Positions 32,515-43,689 of a stretch of DNA of 64,000 bases are shown one piece after another. Source of the stretch: Nymphalis io (Eukaryota; Arthropoda; Insecta; Lepidoptera; Nymphalidae). A program made the position numbers and the translations under genes. A model generated the notes under the pieces. The model was given only the letters and a program-made list of their open reading frames with translations, was not told the origin of the DNA and ran no database searches. The DNA lies in NCBI RefSeq assembly GCF_905147045.1, contig NC_065906.1, positions 8,866,001 to 8,930,000 of the forward strand, written 5' to 3'. The stretch's first letter is position 1; every line of letters begins with the position of its first letter.

Positions 32515-32804
32515 CGATTTTATTTTATTTATTAAATAGGTAGACAAGTAAGTGACCCACCTGATAGTAAGTGGCTACCACCGCCCATAGACAGCGCTGT
32601 AAGAAATATTAACCATCCCTTACATCGCCAATGCGCCACAAACCTTTGGGAGCTGATGTGTTATGTCTCTTGTGCCTGTAATTACTCTGGCTCATTCACC
32701 TTTAAAACAGAAACACAACAATACTAAGTATTGCTCTTTGGCGGTATAATATTTGATAATGAGTGGGTGGTAACTACCCAGACGGGCTTGCACAGAGCTC
32801 TATC
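32515..32804 (-). repeat. repeat family D copy, host of a SINE insertion
   Basis: CCACCTGATAGTAAGTGGC, CCTTACATCGCCAATGCGCC, CTTGTGCCTGTAATTACTC and GGTAACTACCCAGACGGGC mark family D in reverse orientation. A SINE A has jumped into it at AGAGCTCTATC, and the repeat resumes for a few bases after 33125. The element is therefore older than the SINE. Confidence 0.78.
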
Positions 32805-33114
32805 CGTAACCGTAACCGTAACAGCCTGTGAATGTCCCACTGCTGGGCTAAAGGCCTCCTCTCCTCTTTTTGAGGAGAAGGTTTGGAGCTTATTCCACCA
32901 CGCTGCTCCAATGCGGGTTGGTAGAATTCACATGTGGCAGAATTTCAGTGAAATTAGACACATGCAGGTTTCCTCACGATGTTTTCCTTCACCGTAAAGC
33001 ACGAGATGAATTATAATCACAAATTAAGCACATGAAAATTCAGTGGTGCTTGCCCGGGTTTGAACCCACGATCATCGGTTAAGATTCACGCATTCTTACC
33101 ACTGGGCCATCTCG
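32805..33114 (-). mobile_element. SINE family A, complete copy nested in repeat D
   Basis: The reverse-oriented body and head end in CACTGGGCCATCTCG. An 11-bp duplication, AGAGCTCTATC, is at 32794-32804 and 33115-33125. Its 3' end carries an extra CCGTAAC triplication, a variable tail. Confidence 0.92.
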
Positions 33115-33125
33115 AGAGCTCTATC

Positions 33126-34536
33126 AGCAAGTAAAAATTGGGATCAAATTTTTCGCACTGAATATTACCGCGACCGAAGTCTCGACGGTTAGTGCTAGTA
33201 ATTTTATGTTAGGTAAGCAAAAGTTTCATGTCGAGATTCGAATTCTCAACTTCTGTGTGGCCGAGATAACTTAATGTGTATCCAGAGTGGATAAACTAAA
33301 TAACACTCCAAAGGGTGTTAAAGACAACGAATACATAATACTGCTAACGTTTAACTCGGATAATTAATATTTCCTTTCTATTAAGAAGTATTTGGGTTAC
33401 ATTTCAGAAATATTCTTGAATAATTTGTCCTATACAGTACACATTGCCCGTCGATGCTGTGAGATTTGTATGTAAAATATGATAATATAATGTATTTTAT
33501 AATATACTAATTTTATAATTAAAAAGATTTCGTTTTTTCTTTAGAAGACTCCGTAGTGCTCTTTTGTGAAATGATAAAACCCGATTTATGTATATTATTT
33601 AAATGCTATTTTTTTAATGTAGAATATTGTACGTTTCTTAATTATTGAACGTTGAGGACATACAGTTTCCTAAACATGTTTGAATAAAAATATTTTTAAT
33701 CTAGTAACACTTTTTTATATCTTATTGCACACGTCAACGTAAATTATTTTCGGGTAAAATATGTAGAAAAGAGGTTGTTCACGTAAACAATGTTCACGTA
33801 AAATAGAAATATCTTTCTATTTATTAAAATACGGCAACATTGTTATTTTAATTATTGTTCATTATTTTTGCTTTTATTAAATTTATTTTAATGGCTAATT
33901 GGATAAAAATAATAATGAATACTGTGTTGCTTTTAAAGCTGAACGAAACTAGTAGCTTTACTATATTTAATAACTAGTAGAATTTTTCATTACACTCATA
34001 ATCATAAACTACGGCTACGAAAGTTATTACGCTTTTGTTATATAATAAGAGCTTACGCAAACAGGTTTGCGCGAGTAAGCTCACTTGAAACCTATAGCTC
34101 TAAAATTAATATGGATATAATTTTAGGAGCTTATTTCATATATTTAAATGATATTCTGTTCATAAGTTGCTTACAATTTTAATTATCACATTTTTGTATA
34201 ATTATTTGCGCTACTGCTTTTTATTAAGCGTTTTTTTGCCAAGAAACTGTTTCATCTATATTGTTCAATTTAATTAAGAAAATCAGTAATGAATATTACA
34301 TTCTGCAGGTATTGAAAATTAATTGGATTGCAATTTGCATCGTTTCTGTTTTAAAAAGTTATAGTGAAATTGCCATTAAAAGATTAAAACGTGTAATAGC
34401 AGTGTAACTAATCGATCAGTTAACATGAACACACAATATACATAGACATATATGTTATACATAGATATATTCAAATTATTATAAATGAATGTTTGTATAT
34501 CTATTTGAGATAGAAAGATAGTAATCTGAATATATT
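33126..34536. other. first-intron sequence with one hairpin
   Basis: AT-rich, with no gene supported. A bulged hairpin is at 34049-34082: GAGCTTAC/GTAAGCTC and GCAAAC/GTTTGC. GTTCACGTAAA is repeated around 33778 and 33791. Confidence 0.5.
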
Positions 34537-34592
34537 GCGGTTTGGCGGTAAAATGTTTGTTGTGTAGGTGGTATTTACCCAAATGGGCACAC
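34537..34592 (-). repeat. repeat family D scrap
   Basis: TTGCGGTTTGGCGGTAAAAT and GGTGGTATTTACCCAAATGGG are the family D right-hand part. Confidence 0.5.
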
Positions 34593-35454
34593 AAATTACT
34601 GATATGAGGAATTTTAAAGACTTAAAATTTTCCTTCAAAAATTTGGTGTAAGGTGGTTCTAATTAGCAGATTCATTAATTATGTTATACGAATAATCCGT
34701 AATATTTCCTCTCTAATTTTATTTAAACGACAAATATTTTAATAATTTATTGTTGCGCTAAAAAGAAAACCTGAAAAACCACTGTGACAGGCAACGGCGT
34801 GTTCTTTTACAATCTTTTATTTAACTTATTTGCTAGTTAAATAAAAGCTGTTTGTTTTTTTATTTTGTTTGTCAAATATCGCAAGCTAAATTATAACCAC
34901 TTTGTCATCTTACCTGATTTAAATTTCACATCATGGTTCACTTCTGATGACAATACATTTTTATGATAAGCATAACCTGATATTTTTTTATATAAATTAC
35001 TTTATATTTATTTTTTACTTTTACTATTATTATGTTATTATTTTATACTTATACTTTATTCACAATAAGAAATGATTTTTACTAATAATTTATAATAACT
35101 CTAGTAAGAAAAAAAATAGGTGGTTAGAGTATACATATATATAACAATTACATGTCTACTGTAAACGTGTGCGGATCACGTGTTAGTCGGTTCCAGTAAT
35201 CAAGATCGTGTTCAGTGAATCATGTCAAAGTTCAACCGAGAAAAATAATTGGGACTCGTTAACGGAACCAGAAATTACGTCCTTAGAAGGAATTTAATCG
35301 AATCATTCCAAGTATAAATACTCACGTGGTTAAAATATAATCATGGAGTACACATGTAATATGTACATGGAGAAGATGATTGTGTAATTACATTTTATTC
35401 TTTAAAATATATATGAAAAAATATTTACGAAGATTGCCTTAGTAAAAAAATAAT

Positions 35455-35655
35455 ACCCTGTAAATGTCCCAATATTGGGTTATGGCCTTTTCGAGGAGAA
35501 GCAATGCAGCTTATTTCACCATGCTGCTCCAAGGTTTGGAAGTTTTACCACCGAATACGGGATAAATTATAAATACAAATTAAGCACAAGAAAATTTAGT
35601 GGTTTTTGTCCGAGTTTGAACCCGTAGTCTTCAGTTTCAATTCACGTGTTGAATT
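35455..35655 (-). repeat. decayed SINE family A copy
   Basis: CCCTGTAAATGTCCCAATATTG, CTTATTTCACCATGCTGCTCC, TTAAGCACAAGAAAATTTAG and GTTTGAACCCGTAGTCTTC keep the SINE order in reverse. Confidence 0.7.
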
Positions 35656-35999
35656 TTTAAAGCCTTTGATAAATGTCATGAAATGAAATTCGACTAAATT
35701 TTGAGGCTTCATTCTCAACCTGTTTGTACTCTCGGAATTGTATCAACTGACACAAATACAACACGAGATTGTTACAGAAAGGAGACGAAAGAAATCAAGA
35801 AACAGGTCAACTGGAATAGAAACGATAATTTGAAATTGTTTTCAATTTTGAAAATATTGTGAAATATATATAAAATGGAAGAAAACATATTTGAACATTA
35901 TAAAGGTGACGTTGATGAATATTGACAAAACGATTGTTTATATTGCTAAATCAGTAATTTATTAACCTAATAACAATTATTAAGGAACTTTAAAATTGC

Positions 36000-36152
36000 T
36001 TAATGTGCTTAATCTCTGTTTGTAATTCAATTTTTCTGGACTGAAAACTTTAAATGTTGGTTGAAATTCTGCCTTCATATTCACCGCGCATTATAATAGC
36101 GTGGTGGAATAAGTTCTAAGTCTCCTATTGAAGAGGAGAGGAGGTTACCTTT
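36000..36152 (+). repeat. decayed SINE family A body
   Basis: TTAATGTGCTTAATCTCTG, GCGTGGTGGAATAAGTTC and GAAGAGGAGAGGAGG identify the body. It sits directly beside a SINE family C copy. Confidence 0.6.
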
Positions 36153-36177
36153 ACCAGGTAAATAATAATAATAACAA

Positions 36178-36386
36178 TGATCAGACAAATTTCGACCACG
36201 GCGGATGGCCTTACGTGCTTTCCGAGGCACAGAAGTGTACACACTTCCAACTTCCAGACTCCGGACTGCTACTGAGAATTTTCTGACAAAAAAACCCAAT
36301 GACTTTTTATTGCCCCGACCTAGGAATTGAACCCAGGACCTCCGGGTCTTCGGCCTTACATCAAGCCACTAGACCAACGAGGCAGT
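36178..36386 (-). mobile_element. SINE family C copy, 3'-truncated
   Basis: The minus-strand head CTGCCTCGTTGGTCTAGTGG, the CCTGGGTTCAATTCCTAGG B-box, and the GGAGTCTGGAAGTTGGAAGTG and GTGCCTCGGAAAGCACG body match the full copy at 53436-53807. The rest of the body is missing. Confidence 0.8.
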
Positions 36387-36389
36387 ATT

Positions 36390-37094
36390 TAATATAAATA
36401 ATATAGCAGTCTAGAATATGGAATATTTACAAGCTATATCTTTGAAAACATAACTCTAATGTTAGAAAGATAAATTACGGCGCTTAAGACAGGCCACGAC
36501 AAACAAAACGTCTTATGATCACTACTACTTCGTTTATATTTAAAAAAAAAACTTTTAGGTACCTACATAAAAATGATATGAAAAAGCGATTACAATAAAT
36601 CCCTTTGAAGAAACCTATTGAGATATCGATCTACTATTACAAGTGGGAAAGTGCCTTTATCGAAAATCTCTTAGCCGAGCGCCATCTTTGATGTTAATTT
36701 ATCCTTTTCTAAAGGTATGGCGAAGAATAGGGATAGGTTATTGTTCAAGCATGGAGTTGCATTTCAACCTCAAGTACTATTATGTTATATTCTTCTTTGA
36801 AACGATATTGTTATATAGTGTTATACTGTATCATATTTTTGTTTAATTCAAGTTAATAGTTAACGTACACTGATTTTAAAATACGCGAGCATATATACAT
36901 GTACTGCGCGCATTACTGTACATCCGAACAGAAATGATAATTATTTATATTTATTTATAGGACAATTAACAGTAGACACAATATCACATCAAAAACAATA
37001 TAACATTTATCATCTTGGTACATGCTCTACTAATTACAGGTAGTGTCAGCATGCACTATCACATTACACAAAAAATATTAGCTAAAGATGAACA
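36390..37094. other. first-intron sequence, nothing recognised
   Basis: AT-rich, with no supported gene. Confidence 0.5.
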
Positions 37095-37245
37095 TTAATT
37101 AATGTGTCTATAGTTACACTGGGTCACTCACCGATCCAGAACACAACAATACTAAGTATTGTGGTTTGGCCGTTGAATATGTAATGGGTGGGTGGTTACT
37201 AATCAGCTGGGCTTGCACAAAGTCCTACTACCAAGAATCGTTGTT
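37095..37245 (-). repeat. repeat family D fragment
   Basis: TAGTTACACTGGGTCACTCACC, CACAACAATACTAAGTATTG and GGTTACTAATCAGCTGGGCTTG correspond to the right half of family D. Confidence 0.7.
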
Positions 37246-37296
37246 TATTTTTGCAATTATATGTTGGACGCAATTATTGCAATTTTTGCAATTATG

Positions 37297-37366
37297 GTAT
37301 GGACTCTGCTATCACTTACCATCAGGTGGAGTAGAGTCATTTGCCCTCCCGGCGAATATAAAAAAA

Positions 37367-37370
<4 letters not shown>
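37297..37370 (+). mobile_element. LINE 3'-end stub
   Basis: TGGACTCTGCTATCACTTACC, then CATCAGGTGGAGTAGAGTC, then TGCCCTCCCGGCGAATATAA and an A-run. This is the last ~70 bp of the LINE at 29940-32144. A TA microsatellite follows. Confidence 0.85.
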
Positions 37371-37439
<69 letters not shown>

Positions 37440-37440
37440 A
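37371..37440. repeat. TA microsatellite
   Basis: TA repeats with one GTA interruption directly follow the A-tail of a LINE stub, a common place for microsatellites to arise. Confidence 0.95.
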
Positions 37441-37744
37441 AATGCGGGAACGTGGAAAGTAATTTGCAGTAATTAGTATTGTTGTGTTCGGGTTAAGATT
37501 CACGCGTTCTAACCACTAGGCCATCTCGGCTTTTTTTTGTAATTATAATTCATCTCGTGCTTGACAGTGAAGGAAAACATCGTGAGGAAACCTGCATGTG
37601 TCTAATTTCACTGAAATTCTGCCACATGTGTATTCCACCAACCCGCATTGGAGCAGCGTGGTGGTATATAAGCTCCATACCTTCTCCTCAAAAAGAGAGA
37701 GAAGGCCTTAACTCAGCAGTGGGAAATTCACAGGCTGTTACTGC
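37435..37744 (+). mobile_element. head-inverted SINE A copy with transduced 5' flank
   Basis: It opens with about 54 bp (AATGCGGGAACGTGGAAAG, ATTTGCAGTAATTAGTATTG, TTGTGTTCGGG) that are the reverse complement of 42564-42622. Next comes the tRNA-like head reversed (TTAAGATTCACGCG to GGCCATCTCGGC), then a T-run, then a normal + strand SINE body to CAGGCTGTTACTG. The match to 42313-42622 stops at the SINE 3' end. Confidence 0.8.
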
Positions 37745-40700
37745 TACTATTCAATAGTCATAATAAGTCTCACTGCAAGAATGACTTCGTATGCTGTGAT
37801 CAAACGGCTCTCTTGTGTCATCATACCCTTTCTCCACCGCTTTCTATATGTTTATAAGTGCATGACGTATATACTCTTCTTTGTTGTTGTACATACTACA
37901 ATAATAAAAAAAACTTTATTTTTTAATAATTAATTATTTTAGTTCATAATTATTTATTGGTCTCTTTAATTTCATAAATTCCTAATATGGCACTATTTCG
38001 ATGCCTCACTTCTTTCAGGCGTTTCGTGACGATCACAATACATAGATATAAGTATTTAGGTATACGCATATACTGAAGGAGTGATGCCGCTTTCAATAAT
38101 CCGTAATTCAGCATCGTGACTTTTGCTAGTGCTGAATACCTCCATTGTCCCGAGACGATATCAACTTCATTAATCTGAGAGCTCGATTATCGGATCAGTA
38201 GACGTCACTAGACTACTTTCTTAAAGTCCTCTATATATAGAGTTGTTAGTTGCCGTTTCTTCTCGGTATAATCTATATTCCCCTTAGTTAAGTATTATTT
38301 CATATGTCATTTTAAATTTAATTTAATTTTTTGTACTTGAATTAAGTATATATTTATTTCTATTTGGAATTTAATTCATTTTATGCTCGGCGATGAAGAA
38401 AATCGGTACGTGACGATAATCGAAGTGGCACATAGTTTTTTTTTTATTATGTCCCATTGAATTTATTAGCGGCTCGTGCTAAAACTCAGGCATTAAAAAT
38501 ATGCGTATGAAATGCATGAAAATGTGGACGTCTTAATAAAATCGGGATTACCGGCAACACTAGACCTCTCTAAGGCAATAGGCATTAGCATAAAACCAAT
38601 AACGGGACAGCTGTCTCGCTCCGCTGACACCTTGAGCGATTTCGAAGGTAACGTTTTAGGCAAAGATACTTACTAGATATTTACCTTGAAACCGGACTTA
38701 GAAAGCTTCATAATCTTACATATTTTAATAATCAATCTTTGTTACTTTGTATACTTTACTTTATTATGAGATAAAATATAACAATGCAATATCAAAAAAC
38801 ATTCATAGTCCTAGAAAGTCCCATGAGTATTAAAATTGTATACATTCGTATTGGATAACATTGGATTAACATCCAACATTTTAAGAAATATACTTACTAA
38901 ATAATCTAATGAGCGGAAAAAGGAAAAAGGAGCCAAATGAATGTTATAAATATACAATATGCATTTTTTTGGAAGACACTATTATTACTATAATTTAAAA
39001 AAAAAAGTTAAATAGATTTTAGGTTTCCTAGACATATTATACGAACTTTATGATAGGATACGATCTAAGCTACAGGAACAAAACTATGCAAATCTATTCC
39101 TTTCTACACCGATAGCGTGTGTTGTACAATCAGATTTCTACCAACATATTTTTTTATCTTATTATTATTTACAATCGAGCAAGAGATAGGTAAACACAAA
39201 TTAAGCACATCAAAACTTAATAATGCTTGCCTGAATTTGAACATGTGATTATTGGCAAAAATCCTCTGATGCAACTTAAGTCTTTAATTCATATTAACAA
39301 TGTATTAATGACTGATTATTCTGAGATTGAATTCAATAATAATTAATATTTATATTCGTTGTAACGTGTTAAGAAATTTCACGTATAAATCCTAGTACTA
39401 AACTTCAATTTACTTAATTTGAAGAGCAACCTCGCTAGATGTCAAAGTTCAACATGATTCACGTAATGAAAGTAAAGTTAATTCGTTAATAGGAATATCG
39501 GAAAACAAGAAACAGTATCAAGCATACATAATGACGTAATTAATTAAAGCTAATTGTGTAATAGATAGCAAAAAACAACGTGAAAATAATTTGTACTAAA
39601 AATGAGTACACCAGTTTTCTAATCTTATTCTATTCCTAAGTGTATAATTCGTTTTTTAAATAAACCATCGACGTATAACCATAATAAAAAAAATAACAAA
39701 TATCAGTTCGAATTTGGCGAAAATATCGCGGAACAACACACAAAAACAAAGCGCAACTGATAGCCTTGTTCTTTATTGAAAACGGCTAAAATATAATTTT
39801 ATTACACGAAAGTTCTTGAAGTAAATGTTATAAAACTATTGCAGTTATTATTTTTCTCCGCTTTCGCCCATAATTATTTTATCTGTTAGTATTATGTTTT
39901 ATATGATTTTGCTTCTTAACCGCGTCTTTTTTTAGAGAGTAGTCTATAATTTAACCGTGTATATCCCGAAGTCTACATACCCCGTGTCGAGTAACAAAAA
40001 GTGTTGGGTTTTTCAGTTAATAATTTGTCAGTGATTCGAATTAATCTCAATAAATTTTGAAATGTCAGGATACTGATATAAAAACCGAGATAAAAAGAAA
40101 GAATTTAAGTACTTTAGGCAAAGAAAATGAAACTAAAAAGTCTGAATATATATTTTACAACAGATTTAGATTCGAAACAAAATTATAGTATATAAGTAAA
40201 TATAATCTGTTATTTCGGACGAGATATGTGTGCCCTTACGCACTGAAAATTTGCCATTTTATTATATAATTTAAACTTTTTTTATTATATAATTTTCCTT
40301 ACTCCTGACAACTGTAATACTACCAAGAAAGGTTGGTCATGGTTCAATCTTTCTTAGTAGAATGGTCTCTATATGATGTTTACGAGATAAAATAATTACG
40401 CCGCTACAATTAAGAAATTTGTTTGTTTGTTACAATCATTTATTAATAAGACTATATTTCGATGCCTAATTAGATTATTTTTTGTTTTTTGCATTTATTT
40501 TTATCGTTGTACTTTACTGTTCAAAGTCTGATTTTAAATGCAAAAGCGCTTAAAAAAATAGGTTAGAAATGAAAATACAATTTTTGTCAAAACATATATT
40601 AAGAATCGAAATTATTGAGAAAAAGAATAAAACTATAGTTATATACTTTAGAGTTTAGATCATAAATCAATGTATTAGGAGATAGAATCACGTAGGTATT

Positions 40701-41589
40701 ATAACTACACGTATGTAATATAGTTTTCCATATTAGTATAAATAATTACGTTTTACATATATATATATATACATATTATGCATAGGTATTACATGCATTA
40801 TATTTATTAATTTAATTAAAAATTTATAACGTACTGACGCGTGAATCAAATAGGAAATCTAAATGACTTCAGGTTAATCGCTATACAAATTAATCCAGCG
40901 TTTCGTTAATACGAGTGTAAATGTGGTTTACTCAGAAAAACAGCGCGAACAATCCCACAAACTGCATTGCATTGTTCCCGTCGAATATTGTTTTGATTGT
41001 TAGCACCGCAGTCGTACCTCTAATGGATTGAGCGAAGTATTATCGCTTTGATTTAAATGAATCATCGACAATTTCCCTGAATACCATCGAAATGAATACA
41101 CGAAGAAAATGTTCTTTTTACAATTTACGTTTCTTATGAAATGGTAAATAAAGGATTCTTTTGAGTTGGCTTCAGATGTTTATATTAAAAAGTTGTTTAA
41201 TTTATAATTTATGTATAGTATAGACTTCCACCGTTCGGGGTTTTTCGGATTTTTTTCCAGTTATGTTAAGAGGGTTTTTTTTTAATTTCGTTTTATTCTT
41301 GCTTTAATATTGATTGAAACGATTTTCTTTTCACTGGCGAACAAAAATATCAAGCTTATGAGCAGGTAATTTTCTTTGTCTATTTTCGGATTTACTTAAA
41401 AATTATTGATCCAATCCGACATGGTTCTTTCATACTATGATAGATTATGTTGTATATTTTTTATTAAGAGATATTATGTTTACGAAGGCAACATTGTTAA
41501 AAGGAAAATTGTCAATTATACGCAGAAAAAAGATAACTTTATATTGAAGCCAAGAAACGTTGGAAAATTGAAAAGCGATGCTTTTACGA
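37745..41589. other. first-intron sequence with scattered scraps
   Basis: No gene is supported. A retroelement-tail phrase (TTGCCGTTTCTTCTCGG) lies near 38255. A SINE A scrap in reverse (AAATTAAGCACATCAAAACTT, GCTTGCCTGAATTTGAAC) is at 39198-39245. A moderately GC-rich non-repeat patch is at 40915-41050. The rest is AT-rich. Confidence 0.45.
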
Positions 41590-41740
41590 AGGGAGACAAA
41601 TCATGGCGACCGATCTCGTGTGCAAGGCACAACAAACGAACTGTATACACGTCGGCGCCTGCCTGCAGTCGGCCAGTTAAGCGAGCGACGACGTGTACTG
41701 GCGACTGTCAGCGCAGTCGATGTATTTAGTCGGTTAACGA
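41590..41740. promoter_or_regulatory. CpG-rich patch, possible alternative promoter or 5' exon
   Basis: GTCGGCGCCTGCCTGCAGTC, GCGAGCGACGACGTG and GTCAGCGCAGTCGATG form an isolated CpG-rich patch in AT-rich DNA about 4.8 kb before exon 2 of the PH-like gene. It matches no repeat in the window. The function is inferred only from composition and place. Confidence 0.3.
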
Positions 41741-41816
41741 TTTATACATATCCATAATATCTACAGAAAAGTAAACAGCAGCCGTAACAAATTAATTATG
41801 CTTAAAAAATTAGAGA

Positions 41817-42144
41817 CCTTCTTAAGTCCACGCGAGCTGGTTCTCGATGTCACCGCCTAACTGTGACATCAATTCCATCGCGCACAAAGAAATTTGGCAA
41901 CTCCTTTCTTTGTCGCACTACCAAAAAATGGAATTCCTTACCAGCTCACGTGTTCCCCTCTTCTTACAACCCGGGTTCCTTCAAACGAGGCGTGAAGAGG
42001 CATCTTGCGGGCCGGCAAGGCGGGGACGGCTAGTACAGAACATTCTTCCCGACTGTACTGGCCGTCGTCGCGTTTGGACTCTACTACCACTTACCATCAG
42101 GTGGAGTAGAGTCATTTGCCATCCCGGGGCATATAAAAAAAAAA
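41817..42144 (+). mobile_element. LINE 3'-end copy, 5'-truncated
   Basis: About 328 bp are nearly identical to the reverse complement of 29960-30285, covering the ORF2 tail and 3' UTR (TTCTTAAGTCCACGCGAGC to CATCCCGGGGCATATAA and an A-run). The 102-codon open frame here is an off-frame shadow. Confidence 0.88.
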
Positions 42145-42209
42145 GACGCCGTTAATTGAATGGATTCGTCAATTGGTCATATCATCAGAACGTTTTGATA
42201 GTTTTATAT

Positions 42210-42312
42210 ATATGTAAGAAGTATTAACCAACCCTCACTACTGGGGACTAAGATGTTATGCCCCTTGTGCCTGTTATTACACTCGCTTACTCACCCTTCA
42301 AACCCGAACACA
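42210..42312 (-). repeat. repeat family D fragment, interrupted by a SINE
   Basis: AAGTATTAACCAACCCTCAC, GGGGACTAAGATGTTATGCC and CTTGTGCCTGTTATTACAC belong to family D. The sequence AACCCGAACACA is split by the SINE and recurs at 42564-42575, after which ACAATACTAATTACTGC continues. Confidence 0.75.
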
Positions 42313-42563
42313 GTAACAGTAACAGCCTGTTAATGTCCCACTGCTGGGCTGAGGCCTCCTCTCCCTTTTCGGGGAGAAGGTTTAGAGCTTATTCAACCAC
42401 GCTGCTCCAATGCGGGTTGGTAGAATACACATGTGACATAATTTCAATGAAATTAGACGCATGCAGGTTTCCTCACGATGTTTTCCTTCACTGTCAAGCA
42501 CGAGATGAATTATAATTACAAAAAAAAGCCGAGATGGCCTAGTGGTTAGAACGCGTGAATCTT
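42313..42563 (-). mobile_element. SINE family A copy with inverted 5' head
   Basis: 42313-42527 is a reverse-oriented SINE body (GTAACAGCCTGTTAATGTCC to GAATTATAATTACA plus an A-run). 42528-42563 is the tRNA-like head in the opposite direction (GCCGAGATGGCCTAGTGG ... GCGTGAATCTT). The segment between head and body, including the B-box, is lost. One 12-bp duplication, AACCCGAACACA (42301-42312 and 42564-42575), flanks the whole structure, so it arrived in one event. Confidence 0.88.
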
Positions 42564-42622
42564 AACCCGAACACAACAATACTAATTACTGCAAATTACT
42601 TTCCACGTTCCCGCATTTTATA

Positions 42623-43457
42623 ATCCTGTTCAAAGGTTGCCCCACCTTATGCATCTTTGATACATTTCTTTGATTTCCTCATGAATGTTTTAACTGAGTT
42701 ATCTTTAAAGTTAATAACAATTTTCAACTGATAAATATGATACTTATGTCTGTAGGAAAAGTATTCCTATTTCAAATTTGTTGCTTCATGTTTAATGTAT
42801 GAAGAAGAAGTAGACGCTCCTCCGAGATGATTTCCTCCGAGACAAACCAACTTTCAATGTTACATTTAGTGTCATGTGAAGTCTTGATATTTTAGATAAA
42901 AGTAATTCAAGTCGTGTTTGTATTTGTGCTTGAACGGCGCACACATACTCTGTAATTAATTAAATTTTAAGTACATTTTAAGCATGCCCTCGGAACGCTA
43001 TCAATTGAGATGTAAAACCTGTTTTTTTGGTTCCACATAACGTTTATGTACTAAATAAATATAAAATAATCAGGTTAATCAATGAAGCTAGCAAACATAG
43101 CATCCAAGTATTATATACAATCCATCAGGGCAACCGATGACGGATTAATGTGATTCGATGTGATTAGCCACCCCCCTTACCCCCTCAGTTGAAAACACGG
43201 GTCTTGAAACATGTGCAATTAAGCCGAGCTTTACGTTTTATTTATCAAACAGTTGCTTGGTTAAGATTGTTTAGTTGGTAATTTAAAATGAGTGCGCTCC
43301 TACAGAGCTCTTTTAATGGCTGCTTCTTGCTTGGCCATTTTTTACAATTTTTGGATTAAAACATCTAGCTCTCAGGTCCGATAATTAATCAATAGTTTTC
43401 ACATATAGTAAGCTAAATAATTGCTTATGTATTTACATCAGATATTCCTTTTTTACA
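42623..43457. other. first-intron sequence, nothing recognised
   Basis: AT-rich, with no gene or known repeat identified. Confidence 0.5.
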
Positions 43458-43685
43458 CTTAATAGGCAAGCGTTTGACCGTTGACTTGCCTGATCTTAAG
43501 TATCGACACGGTATAGGATGTAGCACGCTTACCTAAAAGAAACCAGTTCATTCTGGATTTGAAGACACCAACCTTGTACCTATCAGGAAATACAGGCACA
43601 GGCAAAGCATTCCACATTTTCGCAGTGCGAATGATGAATATGGATTCAAAGCGCTTCGTACGTATGCGAAAGGATTCCAAGAATA
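43458..43685 (-). mobile_element. LINE ORF2 C-terminal fragment (CR1/jockey-like), copy 2
   Basis: The minus strand encodes SFRIRTKRFESIFIIRTAK, then MWNALPVPVFPDRYKVGVFK. The pattern (W-N-x-LP-x-x-VFP-x-x-Y-x-x-x-x-FK) is the end of ORF2 in CR1/jockey-type LINEs, and the large LINE here ends the same way. This is a different, more diverged family that shares copy 1 at 4668-4868. The upstream ORF2 is absent. Confidence 0.7.
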
Positions 43686-43689
43686 GAAA

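Noticed and set aside
37166..37462. 98-codon frame with Ile-Tyr repeats
   Set aside because: It runs through a repeat D piece, a LINE stub and a TA microsatellite; the Ile-Tyr run is the microsatellite.
41847..42155. 102-codon frame, and its twin at 29900-30250 on the minus strand
   Set aside because: Both are off-frame readings of the LINE ORF2 tail and 3' UTR. Their similarity reflects shared transposon DNA.
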